A stretch of 64,000 nt of DNA, taken from Plasticicumulans acidivorans. Lineage in GTDB: Bacteria > Pseudomonadota > Gammaproteobacteria > Competibacterales > Competibacteraceae. Below, piece after piece: positions 17,624 to 26,568 of this stretch. Under the pieces are notes generated by a model. It had not been told where the DNA came from and ran no database searches. It saw only the letters and a program-made list of their open reading frames with translations. The DNA lies in assembly GCF_003182095.1 (NCBI RefSeq), contig NZ_QGTJ01000002.1, positions 340,435-404,434 on the forward strand. The letters are read 5' to 3'. A program made the translations under genes and the position numbers. Within the stretch, counting starts at the first letter, position 1, and every line of letters starts with the position of its first letter.

Positions 17624-18277
17624 TCAGCGGTCGCGGGACGGATCCCAGGCGGCAAAATTGGCTAACAGCCGCAGGCCCGCTGCAGCACTTTTTTCAGGAT
17701 GAAATTGCGCTGCAAAGACGTTGCCACTCGCCAAAGCCGAAGCGAATTCGAAGCCGTATTCGGTCGTTCCGGCGACGATGCCGCGATCCTGCGGCAATAG
17801 ATAGTAACTGTGCACGAAATAGAACCGCGCGCCCTGCTCGATACCCGCCCATAACGGATGGGGAGCAGTCTGCTGCACGCGACTCCAGCCCATGTGCGGA
17901 ATCTTCAGCCGCTCGCCGTTCGCAGGATTGCTCAAACCGTCGGGAAAACGTCGGACATCACCGGCAAAGACCCCCAGACCGGCCACGCCGCCATTTTCAT
18001 CGCTGTGCGTCATCAAGGCCTGCGGCCCCAGACACATGCCAAGCAGCGGTTTGTCATGTGCGGCCTGACGCAGGGGCTCGACCAGATCGAGGCGAGCCAG
18101 CTCGCTCATGCAATGCCCGATGGCACCCTGCCCCGGGAAAACCACACGATCGGCGGCGCGCACGACGGCTGCATCCTGAGTAAGCACAATACGGGCGCTC
18201 GGCGCCACGCGCTCAAGCGCCTTGGCCACCGAATGCAGATTGCCCATTCCGTAGTCGACGACGGCAATGACGGACAT
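17624..18277 (-). CDS. hisH: Imidazole glycerol phosphate synthase, glutamine amidotransferase subunit
   Basis: The protein has 217 residues and is a class I glutamine amidotransferase. The nucleophile Cys lies in PLLGMCLGPQAL, and the His and Glu of the triad in FAAQFHPEKSA. It releases ammonia from glutamine for HisF. The start VIAVVDYGMGNLHSVAKALE is typical. It lies 49 bp after hisB. Confidence 0.96.
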   Translation of the reverse strand: MSVIAVVDYGMGNLHSVAKALERVAPSARIVLTQDAAVVRAADRVVFPGQGAIGHCMSELARLDLVEPLRQAAHDKPLLGMCLGPQALMTHSDENGGVAGLGVFAGDVRRFPDGLSNPANGERLKIPHMGWSRVQQTAPHPLWAGIEQGARFYFVHSYYLLPQDRGIVAGTTEYGFEFASALASGNVFAAQFHPEKSAAAGLRLLANFAAWDPSRDR

Positions 18278-18326
18278 GAGGGAATTTCCAGCCGGCTGAA
18301 AGTGATCTTGAAAAAGCGATGGCGGC

Positions 18327-18920
18327 TCAGAGCGAACCTTTCGTCGAGGGCATCACGCCCTGCATCCGCGGATCGGGCTCGGCCGCCATGCGCATCGCTC
18401 GGCCAAAGGCCTTGAAAATCGTTTCGGCGACATGATGCGCATTGCGGCCACGCAAATTATCGATGTGCAGCGTCACGCCGGCGTGATTCACAAATCCCTG
18501 AAAGAATTCGCGCAGCAGGTCGACATCGAAGTCGCCGATACGTGCGCGGGGATACTCGACAAAATACTCAAGTCCCGGACGTCCCGAAAAATCGATCACG
18601 ACGCGCGACAAAGCTTCATCAAGCGGTACATAAGCATGCCCGTAGCGCCGGATACCCTTTTTGTCACCAAGCGCCGCCCGTACGGCCTGCCCAAAGGTGA
18701 TGCCGACATCTTCGACGGTGTGATGGGCATCGATGTGCAGATCGCCTTTGCAGCTGATGTCGAGATCGATCAGGCCATGGCGCGCCACCTGGTCGAGCAT
18801 ATGTTCGAAGAACGGCACGCCGGTATCGAGGCGCGCTTCTCCACCGCCATCGAGATTGAGAGAAACGCGGACCTGCGTCTCAAGCGTGTCGCGCCGGATC
18901 TCGGCGGTGCGTGCGGCCAT
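18327..18920 (-). CDS. hisB: Imidazoleglycerol-phosphate dehydratase
   Basis: The protein has 197 residues, so it is the monofunctional dehydratase and not the enteric fusion with histidinol phosphatase. Metal-binding motifs are [26 protein letters not shown] and, at the C-terminal half, [18 protein letters not shown]. It removes water from imidazole glycerol phosphate. It is the first gene of the visible hisBHAFIE-tatABC transcript and diverges from fnr. Confidence 0.97.
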   Translation of the reverse strand: MAARTAEIRRDTLETQVRVSLNLDGGGEARLDTGVPFFEHMLDQVARHGLIDLDISCKGDLHIDAHHTVEDVGITFGQAVRAALGDKKGIRRYGHAYVPLDEALSRVVIDFSGRPGLEYFVEYPRARIGDFDVDLLREFFQGFVNHAGVTLHIDNLRGRNAHHVAETIFKAFGRAMRMAAEPDPRMQGVMPSTKGSL

Positions 18921-19030
18921 GAGCTATAGATTCCCGGCAAGGCAGTCGTTTATCAGGGGAGTAAGAATACCCTGCTGCCGGCAGACTGGAAACGACTACA
19001 CCGATTCAGCAATGCATCGGGGGTGCTTCG

Positions 19031-19044
19031 TTGCGTCAGATCAA
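19031..19044 (+). promoter_or_regulatory. Possible FNR half-conserved site upstream of fnr
   Basis: TTGCG-TCAG-ATCAA matches the FNR consensus TTGAT-N4-ATCAA at 8 of 10 positions, with one perfect half-site. It lies about 40-60 bp before the fnr start, where autoregulation would act, but a single weak site in an otherwise featureless region is only suggestive. Confidence 0.33.
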
Positions 19045-19082
19045 TGATTCTGGTGCAATGATTCGGCAATCAGCCCGCCCCG

Positions 19083-19868
19083 GTGCCCGCGATGAACGAC
19101 TGCTCGACGAAGCCACTCGACCTCGCGATGCTGCGTCTGGCATGCCAGAACTGCAGTCTCCACGAATTATGTCTGCCGGTCGGTATCCATCAAGAGGATG
19201 TCGCCCGTCTCGACGAAATTATCCGTCGCAAGCGCCCGCTTGCGCGCGGAGATCATGTCTATCGCCTGGGCGATGAGTTCCGCGCCGTGTACGCGATCCG
19301 TGCCGGCTCGGTGAAGACCTACGCGATGACTGAAACCGGTGGCGAACAGATCATCGGCTTCTACCTGCCGGGGGAAATCATCGGGCTCGATGCCATCCAT
19401 TCGGGTATGCATCCGTCCAGCGCGAAATCCCTCGAAACCACCAGCATCTGCGAGATTCCGTTCAGTCAGCTCGAAGAGCTGGCCTCGGCCATCCCGACGC
19501 TCGCGCGCCAGCTCGTGCGCATCATGAGCCGGGAGATTCATTCGGACGACGAACTGTTGACGCTGCTGGGCAAAAAATCGGCGGAGGAACGCCTCGCCTC
19601 CCTGCTGATGAGTCTGTCCTCGCGCCTGCAGCAGCGGGGTTTTTCAGCGCGGGAATTCCATCTGTCGATGTCGCGCAACGATATCGGCAACTACCTCGGG
19701 CTCGCCGTCGAGACCGTCAGCCGCCTGTTCACCCGCTTCCAGCAGATCGGCCTCGTCACCGTCAACAACAAGCACATCCGCATCGACAACCTCGATGCCC
19801 TGCGTGAAATGGCGGGCATCGTCGGCGGCGGCGCCTGCGGCGAAAAGATCCGCACGGGCAGCACTTAA
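19083..19868 (+). CDS. fnr: FNR/Anr-type oxygen-sensing transcription regulator
   Basis: The protein has up to 261 residues. The N-terminal cysteine cluster CQNCSLHELC and a further Cys in TTSICEIPF give the four ligands of the oxygen-labile [4Fe-4S] cluster. A cyclic-nucleotide-binding-like domain follows (RAVYAIRAGSVKTY, FYLPGEIIGLDAI). The helix-turn-helix contains SRNDIGNYLGLAVETVSRLFTRF; its E-x2-S-R recognition residues predict binding to TTGAT-N4-ATCAA. The start is either GTG 19083 or ATG 19092; neither has a strong ribosome binding site. It lies directly upstream of the cco operon, whose promoter has an FNR site. Confidence 0.95.
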   Translation: MPAMNDCSTKPLDLAMLRLACQNCSLHELCLPVGIHQEDVARLDEIIRRKRPLARGDHVYRLGDEFRAVYAIRAGSVKTYAMTETGGEQIIGFYLPGEIIGLDAIHSGMHPSSAKSLETTSICEIPFSQLEELASAIPTLARQLVRIMSREIHSDDELLTLLGKKSAEERLASLLMSLSSRLQQRGFSAREFHLSMSRNDIGNYLGLAVETVSRLFTRFQQIGLVTVNNKHIRIDNLDALREMAGIVGGGACGEKIRTGST

Positions 19869-19918
19869 GCGCCTGCCCCAGGACAGGCCGCACGCCGTTT
19901 GCGGCCCTCCACACAGAA

Positions 19919-19936
19919 GTGTGTGAAATCACACAC
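19919..19936. promoter_or_regulatory. Perfect palindrome upstream of the ccoN FNR site
   Basis: GTGTGTGA-AA-TCACACAC is a perfect inverted repeat with 8-bp arms. Its centre is 31 bp upstream of the FNR-site centre, exactly three helical turns, so a bound protein would lie on the same face of the DNA. The TGTGA/TCACA halves recall CRP-family sites, but the 2-bp spacer is too short for standard CRP. Without a T-run it is not a terminator. Confidence 0.5.
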
Positions 19937-19951
19937 CTCAAACGGGTCCCA

Positions 19952-19993
19952 TTGACCCTCGTCATTTTTATGTCTATGCCCCCTTCGCATAGT
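19952..19993 (+). promoter_or_regulatory. FNR-dependent class II promoter of the cco operon
   Basis: TTGAC-CCTC-GTCAT (19952-19965) is a near-symmetric FNR/Anr box. A -10 element CATAGT lies at 19988-19993, implying a start near 20000. The box centre is then at -41.5, the exact position used by class II FNR activation. The leader to ccoN is about 110 bases. Confidence 0.72.
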
Positions 19994-20111
19994 GCCGGAG
20001 CTTGATTTTGGTGCATTGCGACGGTCTCCCCTGTGTCGCAATGCGTCCGGCAATCGCGGGGGACGAGGCCAGCCCGCTCGTCCTGGAAGTTTCGTGACCT
20101 GAGGGAGCCTT

Positions 20112-21527
20112 ATGGACGCCCAAACGACTTACAACTACAAGGTCGTGCGCCAGTTCACCATCATGACCGTCATCTGGGGCATCGTCGGCATGGCCGTTGG
20201 TGTCCTGATTGCGGCACAGCTGGTCTGGCCTGCACTGAACTTCGATATTCCGTACCTCACGTTCAGTCGTCTGCGCCCGCTGCACACCAATGCGGTGATC
20301 TTCGCCTTCGGCGGTTCCGCACTGATCGGCACGTCGTTCTATGTCGTGCAACGCACCTGTCAGACCCGGCTGCTGTCGGACGGTCTGGCCGCGTTCGTAT
20401 TCTGGGGCTGGCAGCTGGTCATTCTGCTGGCGGCGATCACGCTGCCGCTCGGCATCACGACCAGTAAGGAATACGCCGAACTTGAGTGGCCGATCGATCT
20501 GCTGATCACGGTCGTGTGGGTCGCTTATGCCATCGTGTTTTTCGGCACGATCGCCAAGCGCAAGACCCCGCACATCTACGTCGCCAACTGGTTCTATGGC
20601 GCTTTCATTCTGACCATCGCGCTGTTGCACGTGGTCAACAGCGCTGAACTGCCGGTCAGCCTGACCAAGTCGTACTCGGTGTATCCGGGCGCGATCGACG
20701 CCATGGTGCAGTGGTGGTACGGCCACAATGCCGTGGGCTTTTTCCTGACGGCCGGCTTCCTCGGCATGATGTATTACTTCGTGCCCAAGCAGGCGGGGCG
20801 CCCTGTCTACTCCTACCGCCTCTCAGTCGTGCACTTCTGGGCCCTGATCTCGCTGTACATGTGGGCCGGCCCGCACCACCTGCATTACACCGCGCTGCCG
20901 AACTGGACGCAGTCGATCGGCATGGTGTTCTCGCTGATGCTGCTCGCACCGAGCTGGGGCGGCATGATCAACGGCATCATGACGCTGTCGGGCGCCTGGC
21001 ATAAGTTGCGCACCGATCCGATCCTGCGCTTCCTGATCGTTTCGCTGTCCTTCTACGGCATGTCGACCTTCGAAGGTCCGATGATGTCGATCAAGACCGT
21101 CAACGCCCTGTCGCACTACACCGACTGGACCATCGGCCATGTGCACTCCGGCGCCCTCGGCTGGGTGGCCCTGGTCACCATCGGCACGACCTACGCCCTG
21201 CTGCCGCAGCTGTTCAATCGCCGCATCTACAGCACGAAGCTGATCGAAGTGCACTTCTGGACGGCAACGATCGGCATCGTGCTCTACATCGCCTCGATGT
21301 GGATCGCCGGTGTCATGCAGGGCCTGATGTGGCGCGCGGTCAATGAGGACGGCACGCTGACCTACAGCTTCGTCGAGTCCCTGGTCCGCATGTATCCGTA
21401 CTACACGGTCCGCTTCCTCGGCGGACTGCTGTTCCTGATCGGCATGCTCGTCATGGGCTGGAACGTCCTGAAGACCCTGCAGGGCGAAGAACTGCCCGCC
21501 AACACGCCCGCCCCCCAGGCTGCCTGA
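20112..21527 (+). CDS. ccoN: cbb3-type cytochrome c oxidase subunit I
   Basis: The protein has 471 residues with about 12 transmembrane helices. It carries the low-spin and high-spin heme and CuB histidines, seen in [48 protein letters not shown] and the late [16 protein letters not shown] segment. CcoN is the catalytic subunit of the high-affinity oxidase used under low oxygen. GAGGGAG precedes the ATG. First gene of ccoNOQP and controlled by the FNR promoter upstream. Confidence 0.97.
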   Translation: MDAQTTYNYKVVRQFTIMTVIWGIVGMAVGVLIAAQLVWPALNFDIPYLTFSRLRPLHTNAVIFAFGGSALIGTSFYVVQRTCQTRLLSDGLAAFVFWGWQLVILLAAITLPLGITTSKEYAELEWPIDLLITVVWVAYAIVFFGTIAKRKTPHIYVANWFYGAFILTIALLHVVNSAELPVSLTKSYSVYPGAIDAMVQWWYGHNAVGFFLTAGFLGMMYYFVPKQAGRPVYSYRLSVVHFWALISLYMWAGPHHLHYTALPNWTQSIGMVFSLMLLAPSWGGMINGIMTLSGAWHKLRTDPILRFLIVSLSFYGMSTFEGPMMSIKTVNALSHYTDWTIGHVHSGALGWVALVTIGTTYALLPQLFNRRIYSTKLIEVHFWTATIGIVLYIASMWIAGVMQGLMWRAVNEDGTLTYSFVESLVRMYPYYTVRFLGGLLFLIGMLVMGWNVLKTLQGEELPANTPAPQAA

Positions 21528-21539
21528 GGAATATCGATC

Positions 21540-22175
21540 ATGGCACATGACACCCAAGCTGCGCCGATCGGTCACGAGAAGGTCGAGCGCAACGTCGGCC
21601 TGATGGCCGTCCTGATCGTCATCGTCGTCGCCTTCGGCGGCCTCGCGGAAATCGTCCCGCTGTTCTTCATCAAGGACACCACCGAGCCGGTGGCCGGCCT
21701 CAAACCGCTGACCGCGCTGCAGCTCGAAGGCCGCGACATCTACATCCGCGAAGGCTGCTATCTCTGCCATTCGCAGATGGTCCGCCCGTTCCGCGCAGAA
21801 ACGGAACGCTACGGCCACTACTCCGTCGCCGGAGAGTTCGTCTACGACCACCCGTTCCAGTGGGGTTCGAAGCGCACCGGCCCCGACCTGGCACGCGTCG
21901 GTGGACGCTACTCCGATGACTGGCACCGCGTGCACCTCAACAACCCGCGCGACGTGGTCCCCGAGTCGAACATGCCGGGCTTCCCCTGGCTGTTCGAGAA
22001 CAAGCTCGACGGTGAGCTGACCGGGAAGAAAATGGCAACGCTGCGCACGCTCGGCGTGCCCTACACCGACGCCGACATCCAAGGCGCCAAAGCAGCCGTT
22101 CAGGGCAAGCCCGAGATCGAGGCGCTGGTCGCGTACCTGCAGAACCTCGGCACTGTGATCAGCAACAAGAGGTAA
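21540..22175 (+). CDS. ccoO: cbb3-type cytochrome c oxidase subunit II
   Basis: The protein has 211 residues: an N-terminal transmembrane anchor ([20 protein letters not shown]), then a monoheme cytochrome c domain with [12 protein letters not shown] and a Met ligand in ESNMPGFPW. CcoO carries electrons from CcoP to CcoN. It starts 12 bp after ccoN and is followed at once by ccoQ. Confidence 0.97.
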   Translation: MAHDTQAAPIGHEKVERNVGLMAVLIVIVVAFGGLAEIVPLFFIKDTTEPVAGLKPLTALQLEGRDIYIREGCYLCHSQMVRPFRAETERYGHYSVAGEFVYDHPFQWGSKRTGPDLARVGGRYSDDWHRVHLNNPRDVVPESNMPGFPWLFENKLDGELTGKKMATLRTLGVPYTDADIQGAKAAVQGKPEIEALVAYLQNLGTVISNKR

Positions 22176-22180
22176 GTGCT

Positions 22181-22354
22181 GTGGACTTCCTGACGATCAT
22201 TCGCAGCGCCTTCACCGTGATGATGTTTCTGATCTTCATCGGGATCGTCGTCTGGGCCTGGAGCGGCCGCAGCCGCAGGCGCTTCGACGAAGCCGCCAAT
22301 CTGCCCTTCGCGGACGAGGATGTGGCGCGCAGATCGGCGGAAGACCAGCGCTGA
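22181..22354 (+). CDS. ccoQ: cbb3 oxidase small subunit CcoQ
   Basis: This 57-residue gene uses a GTG start with AGAGG upstream. One transmembrane helix (FTVMMFLIFIGIVVWAWS) is followed by a short basic then acidic tail: SRRRFDEAANLPFADED is the usual CcoQ ending. CcoQ stabilises the oxidase complex. It fits exactly between ccoO (5 bp gap) and ccoP (12 bp gap). Confidence 0.93.
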   Translation: MDFLTIIRSAFTVMMFLIFIGIVVWAWSGRSRRRFDEAANLPFADEDVARRSAEDQR

Positions 22355-22366
22355 GGAGACGCCAAT

Positions 22367-23263
22367 ATGAGTCTTAGTGTCAGCCTTTTCATCATCCTCA
22401 TCGTGGTCGGCAACACGCTGGCCATGTGGTGGCTGATCCGCTGGACGGCCAAACCCAAGCCGGGCGAAGCCACACAGGGCGAAGTCACCGGCCACGTCTG
22501 GGATGGCGACCTCGCCGAGTACAACAATCCGATGCCACGCTGGTGGCTGTGGATGTTCTACCTGACGATCGTCTTCACCGGCGTGTACATGGCCCTCTAC
22601 CCGGGCCTGGGCAGCTTCAGCGGCGTACTCGGCTGGACCGAAGAAGGGCAGTGGGCCGATGAAATGAAACAGGCCGAAGCTCAGTACGGCCCGATCTTCA
22701 AGAAGTACGCGAGCATGGACATTCCAGCCGTTGCTCAGGACCCGAAAGCGGTGAAGATGGGGCAGAGACTGTTTGCAACCTACTGCGCCAGCTGCCATGG
22801 CTCCGATGCACACGGCGCCGTCGGCTTCCCGAATCTCGCTGACAAGGACTGGCTGTGGGGCGGAGAGCCCGCGCAGATCGAGCAGACCATCACGGCCGGC
22901 CGCATGGGCGTCATGCCGGCGTGGGGACCGATCCTCGGTGCGGAAAAAGTCGATCAGGTCGCCAATTACGTGGTCACGCTCTCCGGCCGCAAGGCTGACG
23001 ATGCAGCCAAAGCCGAAGCGGGCGCCGCGGTGTTTGCACAGAACTGCGCGGCCTGCCATGGCGCCGAAGGCAAGGGCAATCCCATGCTCGGTGCGCCCAA
23101 CCTGACCGACAACGTCTGGCTCTACGGCGGCTCACTGAAGACGATCGTCAAAACCGTCACCGATGGCCGCCAGGGCCGGATGCCGGCGCATGGCGAGTTC
23201 CTCGGCGGCGACAAGGTCCACCTGCTCGCGGCCTACGTCTACAGCCTGTCGAACACCAAGTAA
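22367..23263 (+). CDS. ccoP: cbb3-type cytochrome c oxidase subunit III (diheme)
   Basis: The protein has 298 residues with two N-terminal transmembrane segments separated by the conserved loop HVWDGDLAEYNNPMPRWWLW. Two cytochrome c domains follow, with CASCHG (about residue 140) and CAACHG (about 225) and Met ligands in RMGVMPAWG and GRMPAHG. CcoP accepts electrons from soluble cytochrome c and passes them to CcoO. GAGGAGAC precedes the ATG. Last structural oxidase gene. Confidence 0.97.
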   Translation: MSLSVSLFIILIVVGNTLAMWWLIRWTAKPKPGEATQGEVTGHVWDGDLAEYNNPMPRWWLWMFYLTIVFTGVYMALYPGLGSFSGVLGWTEEGQWADEMKQAEAQYGPIFKKYASMDIPAVAQDPKAVKMGQRLFATYCASCHGSDAHGAVGFPNLADKDWLWGGEPAQIEQTITAGRMGVMPAWGPILGAEKVDQVANYVVTLSGRKADDAAKAEAGAAVFAQNCAACHGAEGKGNPMLGAPNLTDNVWLYGGSLKTIVKTVTDGRQGRMPAHGEFLGGDKVHLLAAYVYSLSNTK

Positions 23264-23280
23264 AAACGGCCCCGCCTCTG

Positions 23281-23358
23281 CTGCTCATCTACGCTCCGAT
23301 TGCGTGGATGAGCAGCCTCTCCGGCAGAAGCACCGCTGTTCACATGAGCAGCGGTTTT
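23281..23358 (+). terminator. Hairpins after ccoP
   Basis: Two hairpins follow ccoP. CTGCTCATC (23281) pairs with GATGAGCAG (23307), and ACCGCTG (23332) pairs with CAGCGGT (23349), then TTT. The second has a terminator-like shape with a weak T-run, so some read-through to the small membrane gene is likely. Confidence 0.6.
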
Positions 23359-23429
23359 CATCATTCGGCACTCAATCACGACCAAGCAACCAACTTCATG
23401 CGTCGCCGGGCTGTTTGTGGGGGGACAAG

Positions 23430-23705
23430 ATGATCAGCAAGGTCCAACACGTTGCATCCGTTCTCTGGCCGTCGTTCGTGCTCGCCGGCATCGGCACAGT
23501 CGTGCTGTCGACAATCTTCGATCCACTGGCGGTATCACACTGCCTTGGCGTCGAAGGCATTTCCCGCACGGGCAGCTATTCGCTCGGCTTTTTCAGCTTA
23601 TGGTCGATGAATATCGCCTCATCCGTTTTAACGCTTTATTTTCGCCAGCCCGTGCATACGCCGGCGGAATGTCCGGTACGTGATTTCGATCCGGACCGTG
23701 GATAA
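23430..23705 (+). CDS. Small two-helix membrane protein in the cco region
   Basis: The protein has 91 residues; GGGGGA lies just before the ATG. Two predicted transmembrane helices (about 11-30, VLWPSFVLAGIGTVVLSTIF, and about 48-68) are separated by a loop with one Cys, and the tail is short and acidic. It lies between ccoP and ccoG in the same direction, so a role in oxidase assembly or heme/copper supply is plausible by position. I do not recognise a characterised family. Confidence 0.7.
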   Translation: MISKVQHVASVLWPSFVLAGIGTVVLSTIFDPLAVSHCLGVEGISRTGSYSLGFFSLWSMNIASSVLTLYFRQPVHTPAECPVRDFDPDRG

Positions 23706-23848
23706 CACCTCACCGCATCACGGGACATTATTTTCGCTTTGCGCATGCCTCTGACTTTTCGCAATGCCGCCATGTCGCCGCTGACGCAAGCTGTTCAGGT
23801 AAAAATCCACTCCGATCCACGGCTTGGCATACATTCGAGGATGGATAG

Positions 23849-25246
23849 ATGTCGGTAGTATCCCCCGACGGCAAACAGTCAAAAGACAGCTTTTATGTCA
23901 AACGGGCAAAGATTTACGCCCGGGCAACCAGCGGTCGCTTTGCCCGCCTGCGGGTACTCGCCGTGCTCGCCCTGCTGGGGCTGTATTACATCCTGCCGTG
24001 GATTCCATGGGATAACCGCCAGGCAATTCTTTTCGACTTGCCCGCACGCAAATTTTACGTATTCGGCTGGGTTTTCTGGCCGCAGGATTTTTTCTTTCTC
24101 GCCCTGCTGCTGATCATCGCCGCGCTGTCACTGTTTTTTTTCACGGCGCTCGCCGGGCGGCTCTGGTGCGGTTATGCCTGCCCGCAGACGGTGTGGACCG
24201 AAACCTTCATGTGGATCGAAAACTGGGTCGAAGGTGAGCGCAATGCGCGCATCAAACTCGACCGCGGCCCGTGGACGGGCACGAAGATCCGCAAGAAGGT
24301 CACCAAACACGCGCTGTGGTTCATCTTCGCCCTGTGGACCGGCTTCACATTCGTTGGCTTCTTCACCCCGATCACCGACCTGGCCGCGCGCCTGTATCCA
24401 TTCGATCTGGGCCCGTGGGAGACGTTCTGGATCTTCTTTTATGCCTTCGCCACCTGGGGCAACGCGGGTTTCATGCGTGAACAGGTCTGCCTCTACATGT
24501 GTCCGTATGCACGCTTCCAGAGCGCCATGTTCGACAAGGACACATTGATCATTTCGTATGACACCGAAAGGGGCGAACCGCGTGGTGCCCGCAAACGTGG
24601 CACTGACCTCAAGACAAGCGGTCTTGGCGACTGTGTCGATTGCACCTTATGCGTACAGGTCTGCCCCACCGGAATCGATATCCGTAACGGCCTGCAATAC
24701 CAGTGCATCGGCTGTGCGGCATGCATCGATGTCTGTGACGAAGTCATGGACAAGATGAACTACCCGCAAGGACTGATCCGCTACACGACGGAACATGCCC
24801 TGCTGCACAAACAGCCGCATGTCGTACGCCCCCGCATGATGGTCTACGGCGCGCTGCTGCTGGCACTGACCATCGGTCTGTTGTATGCGATCAGCATCCG
24901 CATACCGTTACAACTGGACGTCATCCGTGACCGTAATGCTCTGTACCGCATGACGGACGAGGGCCTGGTCGAAAACGTATACACGCTCAAGCTGATCAAC
25001 ATGGATGAGTCACCGCACCGTTATGCCCTGGCAGTTTCCGGCATCCCCGGCCTGAAGCTCTCCGAGCAGGTCGGTGAGATCAGCGTCGACAGCGGTGAAG
25101 TGCGCGTCATCCCGGTGCGACTCAGTGCAGATCCGCAGGATCTGCGTACCGCCTCAAGCGAAATTCATTTCGACATACAGGCAAGCGATGCACCCACCCT
25201 CAAGACCACCACGACCGGGCGCTTCCTCGGCCCGGCCAGTCGCTGA
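23849..25246 (+). CDS. ccoG: cbb3 oxidase assembly cupric reductase CcoG (FixG)
   Basis: The protein has 465 residues, with five or so transmembrane helices and a FixG-type core: FWPQDFFFLALLL, then FTALAGRLWCGYACPQTVW. Two [4Fe-4S] motifs lie at about residue 265-300 (CVDCTLCVQVCP and CIGCAACIDVC). The C-terminal domain is an immunoglobulin-like periplasmic fold. CcoG reduces Cu(II) to Cu(I) for the CuB site of cbb3 oxidase. ccoH follows 11 bp downstream; ccoI and ccoS are not in this window. Confidence 0.95.
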   Translation: MSVVSPDGKQSKDSFYVKRAKIYARATSGRFARLRVLAVLALLGLYYILPWIPWDNRQAILFDLPARKFYVFGWVFWPQDFFFLALLLIIAALSLFFFTALAGRLWCGYACPQTVWTETFMWIENWVEGERNARIKLDRGPWTGTKIRKKVTKHALWFIFALWTGFTFVGFFTPITDLAARLYPFDLGPWETFWIFFYAFATWGNAGFMREQVCLYMCPYARFQSAMFDKDTLIISYDTERGEPRGARKRGTDLKTSGLGDCVDCTLCVQVCPTGIDIRNGLQYQCIGCAACIDVCDEVMDKMNYPQGLIRYTTEHALLHKQPHVVRPRMMVYGALLLALTIGLLYAISIRIPLQLDVIRDRNALYRMTDEGLVENVYTLKLINMDESPHRYALAVSGIPGLKLSEQVGEISVDSGEVRVIPVRLSADPQDLRTASSEIHFDIQASDAPTLKTTTTGRFLGPASR

Positions 25247-25257
25247 GAACCAAGCCG

Positions 25258-25767
25258 ATGAAAGCTGCTGCGCCCACCTCCACACCGTGGTACTGCCAAG
25301 GCTGGCCCTGGTTGTTGATCGCCCTGCCCGCCACGGCTGTCATAGCCGGTTTCGTCACGCTGTGGCTGGCCATACGCAGCCCTGAAGCCGTGGTGGTGGA
25401 CGACTATTACAAGGCCGGTCTGGCAATCAATGTGGACCAGAGCCGCAGCCAGCGCGCTCATGCCTTAGGGTTGGAGGGCCGGCTGTCGATCGACACGGAA
25501 GCCAATCGTCTCGACCTGCATCTGTCTTCGACAACGCATGCGCCGCTGCCGGAGACAGTCACGCTGCGCCTGCTGCATGCGACCCGTGCTCACATCGACG
25601 TGACCATGAACATCCGTCGCACTGCGGAAGACGAGTACACCGCCAGCCTTTCACCCCTGTCTGCCGGCCACTGGTACGTACAGGTACTCGGCACTGACTG
25701 GCGCCTGGACGGCGAGATCCGGGAACCGCTGCACAGCCCGGCCATCAGCCTCGCCCCCTCGGAATAA
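25258..25767 (+). CDS. ccoH: cbb3 oxidase assembly protein CcoH (FixH)
   Basis: The protein has 169 residues: one transmembrane helix (about 18-40) followed by the FixH marker VVVDDYYKAGLAIN, then a periplasmic beta-sandwich ending HWYVQVLGTDWRLDGEI. FixH proteins aid cbb3 oxidase assembly, probably with the copper ATPase CcoI. It lies 11 bp after ccoG and ends before a long convergent hairpin. Confidence 0.9.
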   Translation: MKAAAPTSTPWYCQGWPWLLIALPATAVIAGFVTLWLAIRSPEAVVVDDYYKAGLAINVDQSRSQRAHALGLEGRLSIDTEANRLDLHLSSTTHAPLPETVTLRLLHATRAHIDVTMNIRRTAEDEYTASLSPLSAGHWYVQVLGTDWRLDGEIREPLHSPAISLAPSE

Positions 25768-25811
25768 AAAAGGCTCACCCCAGCTCTTACCACGACATAT
25801 CCCCAGAGCGA

Positions 25812-25849
25812 ACGACGCGGCCGTCGGAACTCACCGACGGCCGCGTCGT
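25812..25849. terminator. Long perfect hairpin between convergent genes
   Basis: ACGACGCGGCCGTCGG and its exact complement form a 16-bp stem around the 6-base loop AACTCA. It sits between ccoH and the minus-strand gene ending at 25873. There is no T-run on either side, so it would pause or stabilise 3' ends in both directions rather than act as a canonical terminator. Confidence 0.6.
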
Positions 25850-25872
25850 GCATATTCACTCCGCGGGAAAAC

Positions 25873-26187
25873 TCAGTGGTGTCTGGCCACCTGTGGCAAC
25901 CGCTTCTTCGCAGAACCGGTGCGCAAGTCATAGGTTGGATGGCTGGAGCTGAAACGCGCGAGCACACCTGCCAGCGCTGCAGCATGCTCGGTTCTGCCGT
26001 GGCTCTCGGCGAGTTCGAGATCCTCCATGATGTAGCGCTTGATCAACCACTGTCCGGTGTGTGTCTGCATCAGGCACTGGCCCAGTTCCGCCGCCACCAC
26101 CTCCGGCACACGTTCGTGCTCTGCAAGTGCGTGAATCGCTTCCTCAGACAGTTCACACAAATCCAGACATTCCTGTTCGGTCAACAT
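25873..26187 (-). CDS. Conserved small helical protein, unknown function
   Basis: The protein has 104 residues, from the ATG at 26187 with AGGTG upstream. It begins MLTEQECLDLCELSEEAIHA and is predicted mostly helical, with a middle segment VAAELGQCLMQTHTGQWLIKRYI. There is no signal or membrane helix. The style resembles small conserved proteobacterial proteins of unknown role; I cannot assign a function. The C-terminus is basic. It ends close to the long hairpin shared with ccoH. Confidence 0.72.
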   Translation of the reverse strand: MLTEQECLDLCELSEEAIHALAEHERVPEVVAAELGQCLMQTHTGQWLIKRYIMEDLELAESHGRTEHAAALAGVLARFSSSHPTYDLRTGSAKKRLPQVARHH

Positions 26188-26390
26188 CTCACACCTCCTC
26201 ACCTTCACCTTTCCGCGTGCTCGCCACATGCTGGTGCGCATCGCACCAATACGGCGCCCGCTAGCAGTAAAGACTTTTGCACCTTCCCTGCTGCTACTAC
26301 TGATGCCTCATCCAAAGATAGATCTAATAGACTGATTTAGAATGGCTATTTTCGTGACATGCGAAATGTTTTATTGCACCGAACAAAAAA

Positions 26391-26404
26391 CATGTCGCGA
26401 CATG
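26391..26404. promoter_or_regulatory. Perfect palindrome upstream of tRNA-Lys
   Basis: CATGTCGCGACATG is a perfect 14-bp palindrome in an AT-rich region between the minus-strand small gene and tRNA-Lys. A related partial copy (GTGACATGCG) occurs about 37 bp upstream. It could be an operator for the small gene; the regulator is unknown. Confidence 0.35.
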
Positions 26405-26449
26405 AAAACGCTTGATCATTGCAGCAAGCAATGTGCCTTCATCTACAGG

Positions 26450-26478
26450 TTTACAGAGCCATCCAAAGATGATTGAAT
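26450..26478 (+). promoter_or_regulatory. Putative promoter of tRNA-Lys
   Basis: TTTACA (26450-26455) and TTGAAT (26473-26478) are 17 bases apart, with the predicted start about 8 bases before the mature tRNA. The -10 is weak, so this is a tentative assignment. Confidence 0.5.
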
Positions 26479-26492
26479 AGCGCGCCTCAGAC

Positions 26493-26568
<76 letters not shown>

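Noticed and set aside
19886..19906. Hairpin after fnr as a terminator
   Set aside because: GGCCGC/GCGGCC forms a 6-bp stem, but its loop is 9 bases and no T-run follows.
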